DNA from: Gordonia jinhuaensis
GTDB lineage: Bacteria; Actinomycetota; Actinomycetes; Mycobacteriales; Mycobacteriaceae
Length of the DNA stretch: 57,267 nucleotides
Reading direction: 5' to 3'
Assembly (NCBI RefSeq): GCF_014639795.1
Contig: NZ_BMGC01000025.1
Location: forward strand, 1-57,267
The number at the start of each line of letters is the position of its first letter. Position 1 is the stretch's first letter. The notes below the pieces were generated by a model. The model worked only from the letters and a program-made list of their open reading frames with translations, was not told the DNA's origin and searched no databases. This document shows, piece by piece, positions 49,247 through 57,267 of this stretch. Made by a program: the position numbers and the translations under genes.

Positions 49247-50022
49247 TCGTCGGAACCGATGAATCGGTGACCGCCTCGGTGAATGCCGAGGCCGTACTGG
49301 GAACTCTGCCCGAACTCGCCCGCCGGGTGCCCGAGGCACGCGAACTGCTGGGGCTGCTCGACCGACCGGTGGAGCTGACGTTCGCCATCCGTGGTCGCGC
49401 CCCGGTGTCGTTCACCTTCACCTCGACGCAGATCCAGGGCGGTAAGACCGGCATCGGTTCGACAACCCATGTGGCACTGCTGCTCTCATCGGATCGACAT
49501 TTCAACAAGATGATGGCCGGGCAGGCGCAGCCGGTCCCGCTGGCCGGGCCTCGCGGGATCCGTTTTCTCACCCAGGTGTTCACGCCGCTGACCGATCTGC
49601 TGGGGGAGTATCTGCGCCCTACTGCGGCGGCGCTGGCCGACGACGACTTCCGGCAGGTCAGCACTCTGCTGACCCTGACCACGGTCGCCGGTGCGGTGGT
49701 GGCGGTCGCCAACAACGATCGCAGCGGGCGGTTCAGTGCCGACCAGATGCCCGACGGCAGAATCGATCTCGAGGTCGGTGACGATCTGCGCTATCAGATC
49801 GACGTCACCGACCACCATTTCACCCTGGTCACCGGCGACCTGCAGACCCCGCGGGCCGCGCTGCGCTTCGCTGATCTCGACACCGCCGGAGCTGTTCTGC
49901 GTGGCGAGATCTCGTCGATGGAGTGCATGAGCGACTCGAGACTGGCGATGCGCGGGATGATCTCGATGGTCGACAACCTCAACCGCATCCTCGACCGGGT
50001 CGGCGCCTACCTCACCGACTGA
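49243..50022 (+). CDS. SCP2-like (sterol/lipid carrier type) protein
   Basis: The 259-residue protein is soluble in appearance. Its C-terminal half ends with AALRFADLDTAGAVLRGE and LAMRGMISMVDNLNRILDRV, the pattern of SCP2-like lipid-binding domains. The N-terminal half (LGTLPELARRVPEARELLGL) is helical and unassigned. It could carry a hydrophobic intermediate for the neighbouring enzymes. Its start is coupled to the SDR gene; the aminotransferase begins 47 bases after its stop. Confidence 0.65.
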   Translation: MIVGTDESVTASVNAEAVLGTLPELARRVPEARELLGLLDRPVELTFAIRGRAPVSFTFTSTQIQGGKTGIGSTTHVALLLSSDRHFNKMMAGQAQPVPLAGPRGIRFLTQVFTPLTDLLGEYLRPTAAALADDDFRQVSTLLTLTTVAGAVVAVANNDRSGRFSADQMPDGRIDLEVGDDLRYQIDVTDHHFTLVTGDLQTPRAALRFADLDTAGAVLRGEISSMECMSDSRLAMRGMISMVDNLNRILDRVGAYLTD

Positions 50023-50069
50023 CCGGCAATCGCACCTTGTCTCAGCTGCATCCGAAAGTGAGTAACCAC

Positions 50070-51344
50070 ATGACCATCGAGAACACTGCGGTTCGTCGTA
50101 CCCCGTTCCGCTACGACGCCAGCATGGCGATGTTCGATCGCGCGCTCGCCGTGATCCCCTCGGGGGTTCCCGGCCACCTCGGCCCGACCGAGGGATGTTT
50201 CGTCCCGCAGTCGGCCTATCCCCGATTCTCCGATCGTGCAGAGGGAACACGGTTCTGGGACCTCGACGGCAACTGCTACATCGACTACATGTGCGGATAC
50301 GGGCCCAATGTGCTGGGCTACCGCGACCCGGATGTGGACGCCGCGGTCGCCGCGCAGGCGGCGAAGGAGGATGTGGTGTCGCTGCCCTCGTCCATCATGG
50401 TCGAGTTCGCCGAGCTCCTCGTCGACACGGTGGCCAGCGCCGACTGGGCCTTCTTCGCCAAGAACGGCGGCGACACCACCACGTTGGCGATCATGACCGC
50501 CCGTGCGGCGACGATGCGCAAGAAGATCGTCTTCGTCAAGGGCTTCTATCACGGAGTCTCGCCGTGGACGCAGAAGCTCGACTATCCCGGCGTCCTCGAG
50601 GAGGATGTGGCCAACAATCTCTACGTCCCCTTCAATGACCTGGCCGCTCTGCGAAAGCTGCTGAGCGAGAACTCCGGTGAGATCGCCGCATTGATCGCGC
50701 AGCCGTATATGCACGGCAATTTCGTGGACAATGAGCTGCCCGCCGACGGTTACTGGCAGGCCGTCCGCGCGCTCTGCGACCAGTACGGGGTGGTGCTCAT
50801 CGTCGACGATGTCCGCGCGGGGTTCCGGCTCGACATGGCCGGTAGCGACCACTACTTCGGATTCCAGGCCGACCTCATCTGCTTCTGCAAGGCGCTGGCC
50901 AACGGGTACAACGTGTCGGCCCTGTGTGGCCGGGATTCGCTGAAATCGACGGTCAGCTCGCTCACCTACACCGGCAGCTATTGGATGAGCGCGGTCCCCT
51001 TCGCGGCCGGCATCGCGACGATCACCAAACTCGCCGAGATCGACGCGCCCGCGAGATTCGCGCAGCTGGGTACCGAACTGACCACCGGTCTGGTGCAGGC
51101 CGCCGCCGACAACGGCTTTCACCTGGTGACCTCCGGCGCACCCGCACTGTTCTATCTCCGTCTGGCAGATGACGACTCGCTCATGCTCCATCAGGAGTGG
51201 ATCGCCGAATGTGTCCAGCGCGGCGTCTACTTCTCCTCACACCACAACCACTTCATGAATGCCGCAATGACGCGCGCCGACATCACAGAGACCGTCGAGA
51301 TCGCGCACGAGGCATTCGCGGTGCTGCGTTCTCGGCATGGATGA
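50070..51344 (+). CDS. Class III (glutamate-1-semialdehyde-type) aminotransferase
   Basis: The 424-residue PLP enzyme resembles glutamate-1-semialdehyde aminomutase. FWDLDGNCYIDYMCGYGPN lies at the N-terminal fold, VLIVDDVRAGFR provides the Asp (about 246) contacting the cofactor, and FCKALANGYN holds the Schiff-base lysine (274). Its place in a set with an SDR, a lipid carrier and exporters, rather than with haem genes, points to an amino-group step on another carbonyl compound, not to haem synthesis. ATG 50070 follows AAAGTGAG. Several in-frame starts upstream lie inside the preceding gene and are not used. Confidence 0.85.
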   Translation: MTIENTAVRRTPFRYDASMAMFDRALAVIPSGVPGHLGPTEGCFVPQSAYPRFSDRAEGTRFWDLDGNCYIDYMCGYGPNVLGYRDPDVDAAVAAQAAKEDVVSLPSSIMVEFAELLVDTVASADWAFFAKNGGDTTTLAIMTARAATMRKKIVFVKGFYHGVSPWTQKLDYPGVLEEDVANNLYVPFNDLAALRKLLSENSGEIAALIAQPYMHGNFVDNELPADGYWQAVRALCDQYGVVLIVDDVRAGFRLDMAGSDHYFGFQADLICFCKALANGYNVSALCGRDSLKSTVSSLTYTGSYWMSAVPFAAGIATITKLAEIDAPARFAQLGTELTTGLVQAAADNGFHLVTSGAPALFYLRLADDDSLMLHQEWIAECVQRGVYFSSHHNHFMNAAMTRADITETVEIAHEAFAVLRSRHG

Positions 51345-51358
51345 GCGCTGGAGGCTCG

Positions 51359-53485
51359 ATGACGAATTCGACCGACGATACTGTGGAGATGGCCGCCGTT
51401 CCCGGCGACCAGAGTCCGCCGCAAGCGTCCGGGCCGGGGCGGCGGGGTCTCGCCGCCCGGCTGGGCGCGCTGCCACGATCACGTGTCTTCCAGACGGCAG
51501 CGGTGCTGATCCTGGTGTTGCCCACGGCATTTGCCGCGGTCTACATGTGGATCATGTGGGACCCCACCAACTACCTCAAGAGCATCCCGGTTGCGGTGGC
51601 CAATGAGGATGCCGGTGGCGTGTCCGACGGCAAATACGAGAATCTCGGTGACGAGATCCTCACTTCGCTGACCTCCACCGGAGAACTCCAGTTCCACAAG
51701 GTGTCACCGACCGAGGCGACACGCGGGCTGCAGGAGGGCCGCTATGCGTTCTCCATGGTGATCCCGAAAGACTTCAGCACCCGGATCTACAGTGTCACCG
51801 ACACCCGTCCGACGCCTGCGAAGATCAACGTCTACTACAACGACTTCAATGGAACGCTCGGGCCGGCCACGGCCAACGGTGTGATCGCCCAGGCGCAGCA
51901 GCAGATTCAGGCAACCATCTCGCAGAGCTATGCCCAGGAGGTGCTCGGCGGTCTCAACCAGCTCGGCGGCGGACTCAAGGACGCTGCCAAGGGCAGCGGA
52001 CAACTCAAAGACGGCACCGGTCAGCTGCGTTCGGGTGCGGGAGAACTCGGCGACGGTATCGGTCAGGTCTCCGACGGGGTGAACCAGCTCAAGGACGGAA
52101 GCGGCCAGCTCGCGACCGGGACATCGCAATTGTCCACCGGCGCAGATCAGTTGGTCGATGGAACCAAACAACTCGGTGCCGGCGCGGTGCAGATCCGCGA
52201 CGGAGTCGGTTCCATCATCGACCCGTTGCTCACCGAGCTCGCACCGGTGTCGGCATCGGCCGCCACACTCAAACCGGCTCTCGCGGCGCTGGCGGCGAGC
52301 CCCGATCCGACGGTGGCGTCGGCGGCGAAGTCGCTGGCCGATCTCGTCGATCAGATCGATGCGAAGGATCCCAACGGCGTCGTCGGGCAGCTCGGACAGT
52401 TGCGCGACGGCACCGCCGAACTCGCCCGTCAACTCACCGATCCGAAGGCCGACTACCTCTCGGGCGTACTGCAACTGGCCGACGGTGCGCATCAGGTCAA
52501 CGATGGCGCCAGGCAACTCGACGACGGCGTCGGGCAGTTGCAGCAGGGCATGCCGCAGCTCGCCGACGGCAGCAGACAGCTCACCGACGGCATCTCGCAG
52601 GTCGATGACGGCACGGGTCAGCTCAACAGCGGCCTGGCCGACGGTGCCAAACAGGCGCCCGATGTCACCGACATCCCGGCCAGTTCGTCGATGTTCGCGA
52701 CCCCGATGAGCATGGATGTGATCAACCAGGAGCCCAGCCAGGTGCTGGTGAACCCGGACGATCAGACGAAGAAGAAGATCAGCCGAGGGGCCGGACCGGT
52801 GATCGTGGTGCTGGGTTCGTTCCTGCTCGCGATCATCGCCTGGGCCGTCATCTCACCGCAGATGATGCCCGCCGCCGGGTCGGCCCGCCGCCGGGCACTC
52901 ATCGGTACGCTGCGGGCAGCCGGGGTCGCCGTGGTGGTGGGCGCGGTGTTCGGCGTGGTACTGGCCGTCGCCGGCGCCTCGTTCGGTTGGAGTCCGGGTA
53001 ACTGGGCGCCGATGATCGGCGTGGTCGCGCTGGTGGGCGTCACCGCATCTCTGCTCGCGCAGTGCATGACGGCACTGTTCGGTCGCGTGTTCGGGTCGCT
53101 GATCGCCTTCGCGCTGTACATGTACGGGATCTTCGTCTGCGGCAGCATCTTCCCGCCGGGCACGATCCCGCCGGCGTTCCGCCCCTTCAAGGATCTCTCG
53201 CCGATGACCTATGCCCAGCGAGCGATCACCAGGACCCATCTGACACTCTTCGACACGATGTTCTGGGTATCGTTCGCAGCGCTGCTCGGGTTCTGCGTCA
53301 TCGCGATGGCGCTGGGCTTCGCGGCCAGGTATGTGCAGGCACTCTCGGCGCAGGGGGCGTTCGCCGGTGCGCGCCGCGACGGCAGCGGCAACGACAATGA
53401 CAGTGACAGCGATGTGGGTCGATCATCACGCGGGTGGAACCCGTTCAGTAGAGGAGGCGCGGCGATGGGTGGAGGTGCAGCATGA
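51359..53485 (+). CDS. YhgE/Pip-type membrane protein with long coiled repeat domain
   Basis: The 708-residue protein has one membrane helix near the N-terminus (about 44-66). A large extracytoplasmic region follows, with many heptad-like units such as GSGQLKDGTGQLRSGAGEL, and then five membrane helices near the C-terminus. This is the layout of YhgE/Pip proteins, a family related to phage-infection protein and EsaA and often placed with transport or secretion. GGAGG lies four bases before ATG 51359, 14 bases after the aminotransferase stop. It overlaps the MFS start by four bases. Confidence 0.88.
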   Translation: MTNSTDDTVEMAAVPGDQSPPQASGPGRRGLAARLGALPRSRVFQTAAVLILVLPTAFAAVYMWIMWDPTNYLKSIPVAVANEDAGGVSDGKYENLGDEILTSLTSTGELQFHKVSPTEATRGLQEGRYAFSMVIPKDFSTRIYSVTDTRPTPAKINVYYNDFNGTLGPATANGVIAQAQQQIQATISQSYAQEVLGGLNQLGGGLKDAAKGSGQLKDGTGQLRSGAGELGDGIGQVSDGVNQLKDGSGQLATGTSQLSTGADQLVDGTKQLGAGAVQIRDGVGSIIDPLLTELAPVSASAATLKPALAALAASPDPTVASAAKSLADLVDQIDAKDPNGVVGQLGQLRDGTAELARQLTDPKADYLSGVLQLADGAHQVNDGARQLDDGVGQLQQGMPQLADGSRQLTDGISQVDDGTGQLNSGLADGAKQAPDVTDIPASSSMFATPMSMDVINQEPSQVLVNPDDQTKKKISRGAGPVIVVLGSFLLAIIAWAVISPQMMPAAGSARRRALIGTLRAAGVAVVVGAVFGVVLAVAGASFGWSPGNWAPMIGVVALVGVTASLLAQCMTALFGRVFGSLIAFALYMYGIFVCGSIFPPGTIPPAFRPFKDLSPMTYAQRAITRTHLTLFDTMFWVSFAALLGFCVIAMALGFAARYVQALSAQGAFAGARRDGSGNDNDSDSDVGRSSRGWNPFSRGGAAMGGGAA

Positions 53486-54813
53486 CCGTTGCTTCTGGTG
53501 CCGGTGGCACAGGTGACACGGGTGGGGACTCGGCGGTGATGTCGCGCGCGGCCTCGACGCCGATCCGCCGGGTGAGCGGCAAGTGGATCACCCTTTTCGC
53601 GCTGGCCTGGCTCGGATTGTGGATGGCCCAGCTGACGCCGTTCCAGCTGACCCTGCCCCAACAGATCAACGCGTGGCTGGGACTGCCCACCGACGCCACG
53701 AAGGTCGCCGAGAGCGACTGGCAGCACAGTGTCACCGCTTTCGGCGAGATCTCCGGGATCTCGGCGGTGTGTGCGTTCGTCACATTCCCGCTGGTGGGCT
53801 CGCTGTCGGACCGGACGCGAAGTCGCTACGGTCGCCGCCGGCCGTGGATCATGGGCGGCACCCTGCTGATGGCTCTGGCGTTGGTGGTGCTGGGCTTCCA
53901 GCACACCTGGGCGGGAATGGCGATCTGCTGGGCGCTGGTGATCACCGGCTTCTCCGCCGCTGCGACGGCTCTCACCGCGCTGATCAGCGACCAGGTGCCG
54001 GTGTTCCAGCGCGGTGTGGTCTCCAGCTGGGTGTCGGCTCCGCAGGCCATCGGCTTGCTGTTCGGTGTCGCGGTGATCGGCGGATTGGCCGGCACCCATT
54101 ACCTGCCCGCCTACCTGGTGCTGGCGATCGCAGTGGTGGTGCTGGTGTGGCCATTTGTCCTGCTGGTCGACGATCCCCAGCACGCGACCCACACCAAGGG
54201 CCGACTGACGCTGCGCACGTTCATCTCCGAGATGTGGATCTCGCCGCGCGAGCAACCCGACTTCGGGTGGACGCTGCTCGGCCGCGTGCTGGTCAACATC
54301 GGCAACGCACTCGGGACGGCACTGCTGCTGCAGTTCATCCAGTTCGGCGCGCGGCTCGACGATCCGGCGACCAAACTCACGATCGGCTCGGGGGTCTACA
54401 TGATCCTGGTGCTCGTCGGGTCGCTGGCCACCGGCCGCTTCTCCGACCGGATCGGTCGGCGTAAACCGTTCGTCTTCGCCGCCGGCGTCGCGCAGGGGAT
54501 CGCGGCGATCGTGATCGTGATCTCGTCGGGATTCGGGCCGTTGCTCGTCGCCGCAGGGCTGCTGGGCTTGGGCTACGGCTGTTTCCTGGGTGTCGATCAG
54601 GCGTTGGCCACCGAGGTGCTCCCCGACGCCGAACACAACGGTCAGGACCTGGGCATCATGAACATCGCCATGCAGGTGCCCCAGGCACTCGGTCCGCTGA
54701 TCGGCGCCGGGATCGTCGCCGCGACCGGCGGCTTCACCTGGGTGTACATCGTCTCGGCGATCTTCGGTATCGCCGGTGGACTGGCGGTACTGCCGGTCAA
54801 ACGGGTGCGCTGA
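53482..54813 (+). CDS. MFS transporter
   Basis: The 443-residue protein has about twelve membrane helices and two major-facilitator loop motifs, GSLSDRTRSRYGRRRPW and GRFSDRIGRRKPF. It resembles sugar- and glycoside-type (GPH-like) carriers in the first motif, but the substrate is unknown. ATG 53482 overlaps the preceding stop (ATGA). Being last in the SDR-to-MFS set, it may move the product of those enzymes. A short palindrome GACGGCCGTC (54814-54823) follows its stop in the 48-base convergent gap. Confidence 0.85.
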   Translation: MTVASGAGGTGDTGGDSAVMSRAASTPIRRVSGKWITLFALAWLGLWMAQLTPFQLTLPQQINAWLGLPTDATKVAESDWQHSVTAFGEISGISAVCAFVTFPLVGSLSDRTRSRYGRRRPWIMGGTLLMALALVVLGFQHTWAGMAICWALVITGFSAAATALTALISDQVPVFQRGVVSSWVSAPQAIGLLFGVAVIGGLAGTHYLPAYLVLAIAVVVLVWPFVLLVDDPQHATHTKGRLTLRTFISEMWISPREQPDFGWTLLGRVLVNIGNALGTALLLQFIQFGARLDDPATKLTIGSGVYMILVLVGSLATGRFSDRIGRRKPFVFAAGVAQGIAAIVIVISSGFGPLLVAAGLLGLGYGCFLGVDQALATEVLPDAEHNGQDLGIMNIAMQVPQALGPLIGAGIVAATGGFTWVYIVSAIFGIAGGLAVLPVKRVR

Positions 54814-54861
54814 GACGGCCGTCCCGGCTGCGCCGCTGAGCCTGCTGTGCCGTGCGCTGGT

Positions 54862-55599
54862 TCAGGCGGATCCGAAGGCCTCGAGGCCGCCGGTGTAGCG
54901 CTTGGGCAGCGGCTTGGCGAATTCGCCGGAGGCGGTACCGGTGAACAGGTTCAGGGTGGCCATCGACTGCAGCAGCAGTGTCCCCGCCGCGACGCCGTCG
55001 ATCACCGGTGCGCCGATCTTGTCGCCGATGCGGGCGGCGAGATCGGCCATCCCGGCGCATCCGAGCACGATCGCATCCGAACCGTCGCTCTCGAGTGCCT
55101 CTCGGCAGGCGTCGGTGAGGATGTCGAGGGTGTCGGGGTTGGTCTCGAGTTCCAGAACCGGTATCTCGCAGGCGTGGTAGCCCGCGCAGCGGGCATCGAG
55201 GCCGTAGAGCGTCCCGAGATCGCGTGCGCGACCGATGGTCCGCGACAGTGTGGTCACCACCGAGAAGCTCCTGCCGAGCAGGCTGGCCACGTGCATGGCG
55301 GCCTCGGCGATGCCGATCACCGGGGCTCCGGCCACCTCGCGGGCGGCGTCGAGTCCGGGATCGCCGAAGCAGGCCAGCAGGTACCCGTCGGCCGGGGCGG
55401 TCGCCTCCATCGCCGAGATCACCTGCAGCACACCGGGAACCGCGAGTGCCTCATCGTAGTGACTCTCGATCGACTCCGGCCCCATCGGGTTGGTGACGGC
55501 GACGATCTCGGTGTCGGCTGCGGCGACTGAACGCGCCGCTGCGGCGATGACGTCGGTCATCGCCGCAGCGGTGTTCGGGTTGATCACACAGATACGCAT
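54862..55599 (-). CDS. Asp/Glu/hydantoin racemase family protein
   Basis: The 245-residue protein has the paired catalytic cysteines of this family, in LLACFGDPGLDAA (about Cys76) and IVLGCAGMADLAA (about Cys181), and the N-terminal INPNTAAAMT. Hydantoin or allantoin racemase is the best guess, supported by the NCS1 transporter upstream on the same strand, 32 bases away. No hydantoinase or allantoinase gene is in the window, so the pathway is not shown. ATG 55599 has only a weak upstream site. Confidence 0.85.
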   Translation of the reverse strand: MRICVINPNTAAAMTDVIAAAARSVAAADTEIVAVTNPMGPESIESHYDEALAVPGVLQVISAMEATAPADGYLLACFGDPGLDAAREVAGAPVIGIAEAAMHVASLLGRSFSVVTTLSRTIGRARDLGTLYGLDARCAGYHACEIPVLELETNPDTLDILTDACREALESDGSDAIVLGCAGMADLAARIGDKIGAPVIDGVAAGTLLLQSMATLNLFTGTASGEFAKPLPKRYTGGLEAFGSA

Positions 55600-55631
55600 G
55601 TGCTCGATTCTCGACGGGGTCTCGTGACGAC

Positions 55632-57146
55632 TCAGAGTACCGATTCGCCGATGCCCGATTTGGCCGTGCTCGACGGTGCGGGCTCGACCCCGGTGTCGTA
55701 GATGAAGCTCTTCGGCGCGTACTTCATCCCGGCGTAGTAGACGATCGCGCCGACGGCGGCCCCGATGAACCAGGTGAAGCTCGCCTCGTAGCTGGTGCCC
55801 CAGAACACGAAGTAGATGGCGACCAGCGCGCCGACGATCGTGGCGATCACGGCGATCGGGTTGACGCCCTTGCGGTAGGAGTAGGTCTTGCCCGGGTCCA
55901 TGCTGAACAGGTCGTCGACCTCGATGCGCTGATGCTTGACGAGGTAGAAGTCCACGATCAGCACACCGAACAGCGGACCGATGACCGCGCCGAGGCTGTC
56001 GAGTGTGTAGTGGATCGCGTGCGGGCTCGAGTACAGGTTCCACGGGGTGATCAGCACCGAGGCGATCGCCGCGATCATCCCGCCCATCCGCCAGGTGATC
56101 TTGGTGGGCGCGACATTGGAGAAGTCGAAGGCGGGCGAGACGAAGTTCGCGACGATGTTGATGCCGATGGTCGCGATGGCGAAGGTGAGCACGCCGAGGA
56201 CTGCGGCGGTGGTGTTGTCGATCTTGTCGACGATGTGTACCGGGTCGGTGATGATCTTGCCGTCGGCGTCGCGGCCGAGCACCGTCACACCGGCAGAGAC
56301 GGTGCACACCACCAGGATCGAGAAGACCACGAAGTTCACCGGCAGCCCCCAGAAGTTGCCCTTCTTCACCTCGCCGTAGTTCTTGGCGTACCGCGAGAAG
56401 TCACCGAAGTTGAGCATCGGCCCGGAGAAGTAGGAGACCACGAGTGCGATTGCACCGATCATCGTGGTGATGGCGGCCCAGCCGTGTTTGCCCATCGTCC
56501 CCGATTCGTCGAGGTTGAAGTGCACATTGCTCCAGCCGGCCTTGGCGATCAGGTAGATGGCCAGTGCGAACATCACCACATAGACTGCCGGACCGGCGAA
56601 GTCGATGAATCGGCGGATGGTGTCCATGCCGTTCCAGAACACGATTGCCTGCAGCACCCACATCAGGATGAAGCCGGCCCACCCGAGCAATGACAATCCG
56701 AGGAATCCGTAGTCGTGGACGTTGTCGAATTTCGCCAGCGACGGCCAGAATTTCAGTGCCAGGAGGCCGAAGGCCACCGATGCGAGGTAGGTCTGAATTC
56801 CGTACCAGGCCACCGCGATCAGGCCACGGATGATCGCGGCGACATTCGCCCCGCGCACCCCGAAGGCCACTCGCGCGGTGACGGGGTAGGGAACCCCGGC
56901 CAGCTGTGAGGGTTTGGCGACGAGGTTGCACAAGATGTTGACCGCGATGATGCCCACAATCAGTGACACGAAGACCTGCCAGGCCGAGATACCCAATGCG
57001 AACAGGCTTCCGGCGAACACGTAGCCGCCGACGCTGTGCACATCCGACATCCAGAAGGCGAAGATGTTGTACCAGGTCCAGCTCTGGGTGCGCAGCGGCG
57101 CGAGGTCCTCGTTGGTCAGATTCTGGTGGTAGCCGACCTTGATCAC
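55632..57146 (-). CDS. NCS1 nucleobase/hydantoin-type cation symporter (5' end probably altered)
   Basis: The 504-residue protein has about twelve membrane helices. Its N-terminal sequence LTNEDLAPLRTQSWTWYNIF and AFWMSDVHSVGGYVFAGSLF are typical of NCS1 symporters for purines, allantoin or hydantoins. The GTG at 57146 is the only reasonable start left. The frame stays open upstream and spells PGPNAAGES, which looks like normal transporter N-terminus, but has no ATG/GTG/TTG before the stop codon of the adjoining transposase (57198-57200). The original start and promoter appear lost to the insertion. It probably forms an operon with the racemase. Confidence 0.88.
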   Translation of the reverse strand: MIKVGYHQNLTNEDLAPLRTQSWTWYNIFAFWMSDVHSVGGYVFAGSLFALGISAWQVFVSLIVGIIAVNILCNLVAKPSQLAGVPYPVTARVAFGVRGANVAAIIRGLIAVAWYGIQTYLASVAFGLLALKFWPSLAKFDNVHDYGFLGLSLLGWAGFILMWVLQAIVFWNGMDTIRRFIDFAGPAVYVVMFALAIYLIAKAGWSNVHFNLDESGTMGKHGWAAITTMIGAIALVVSYFSGPMLNFGDFSRYAKNYGEVKKGNFWGLPVNFVVFSILVVCTVSAGVTVLGRDADGKIITDPVHIVDKIDNTTAAVLGVLTFAIATIGINIVANFVSPAFDFSNVAPTKITWRMGGMIAAIASVLITPWNLYSSPHAIHYTLDSLGAVIGPLFGVLIVDFYLVKHQRIEVDDLFSMDPGKTYSYRKGVNPIAVIATIVGALVAIYFVFWGTSYEASFTWFIGAAVGAIVYYAGMKYAPKSFIYDTGVEPAPSSTAKSGIGESVL

Positions 57147-57173
57147 GCTCTCGCCGGCGGCGTTGGGGCCTGG

Positions 57174-57197
57174 TGCACGGATAGGTGACAGGGTTAG
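57174..57197 (-). mobile_element. Presumed terminal region of an IS3-family element
   Basis: Between the transposase stop codon and the recognisable transporter sequence lie about 24 bases, beginning TGCACGGATAGGTGACAGGG on the plus strand. Starting with TG, this could be the element's terminal inverted repeat. The other end is outside the window, so neither the repeat nor a target duplication can be confirmed. Confidence 0.35.
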
Positions 57198-57267
57198 TCA
57201 CGCGGCCTGAGGGGCCTCGTGGTTGATGATGGTCTCGAATTCAATGGGGGTCAATCTGCCGAGGCGG
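57198..57267 (-). mobile_element. C-terminus of an IS3-family transposase, cut by the window edge
   Basis: Read on the minus strand, the last 70 bases encode RLGRLTPIEFETIINHEAPQ followed by AA and a stop. The GRLTPIEFE motif is the typical C-terminal end of IS3-family transposases (orfB, integrase-core type) in actinobacteria. The rest of the element lies outside the window. It is oriented towards, and directly abuts, the transporter gene. Confidence 0.8.

Noticed and set aside
50070-51344. Assignment of the aminotransferase as hemL (haem biosynthesis)
   Set aside because: The fold is similar, but the gene is embedded with an SDR, a lipid carrier and exporters and differs in the cofactor-site context (VDDVRAGF instead of FDEVMTGF), so a haem role is unlikely.
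1-57267. tRNA or rRNA genes
   Set aside because: No tRNA-like cloverleaf with a conserved T-arm (GGTTCGAATC type) and no rRNA sequence was recognised in the intergenic regions, which are all short.

Overview
The window is high-GC actinobacterial DNA of the Mycobacteriales type. A Gordonia- or Williamsia-like host is my inference, based on codon use, a complete mycofactocin cluster, an actinobacterial menC, Mce-associated-type membrane proteins and a giant multimodular NRPS. I could run no database search, so family calls rest on motifs and domain order read from the sequence.

Left part (1-30834): one reading frame of about 10,200 codons encodes a nine-module nonribosomal peptide synthetase, (C-A-T)x9 followed by a C-terminal thioesterase. 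No epimerase, methyltransferase or reductase domain was seen. Specificity-pocket residues read by alignment to the PheA scheme give a clear serine code only for module 9; the rest are mostly unassigned. The 5' end looks broken. Conserved condensation-domain sequence continues upstream of the first ATG with no start codon, and a short AT-richer stretch with stops in all frames separates it from a fragment of the same domain in another frame.

Middle (30840-39103): menC (o-succinylbenzoate synthase) lies behind a perfect 20-bp palindrome and is followed convergently by a LuxR-type HTH gene. Divergent from that is a five-gene, translationally coupled set: a 1289-residue HTH-STAND ATPase-transmembrane-beta-propeller protein and four small membrane proteins of Mce-associated type. 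I regard this as the best candidate for an undescribed system in the window.

Mycofactocin region (39324-47570): mftA, mftB, mftC and mftD, then an alpha-methylacyl-CoA racemase gene on the opposite strand, then mftE, mftF and mftG. MftA is the precursor peptide ending IDGMCGVY, MftB the chaperone, MftC the radical SAM maturase, MftD the FMN enzyme, MftE the peptidase, MftF the glycosyltransferase and MftG the GMC oxidoreductase. No mftR is present. A hairpin-containing repeat cluster separates mftB from mftC, and an imperfect palindrome precedes mftA.

Right part (47628-57267): a small PPOX-type flavin/F420 protein, then a tightly packed set of SDR, SCP2-like protein, class III aminotransferase, YhgE/Pip-type membrane protein and MFS transporter. 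These are preceded by an 11-bp perfect inverted repeat. On the opposite strand are an NCS1 nucleobase/hydantoin-type transporter and an Asp/Glu/hydantoin racemase. The right edge is the 3' end of an IS3-family transposase gene that seems to have cut into the 5' end of the transporter.
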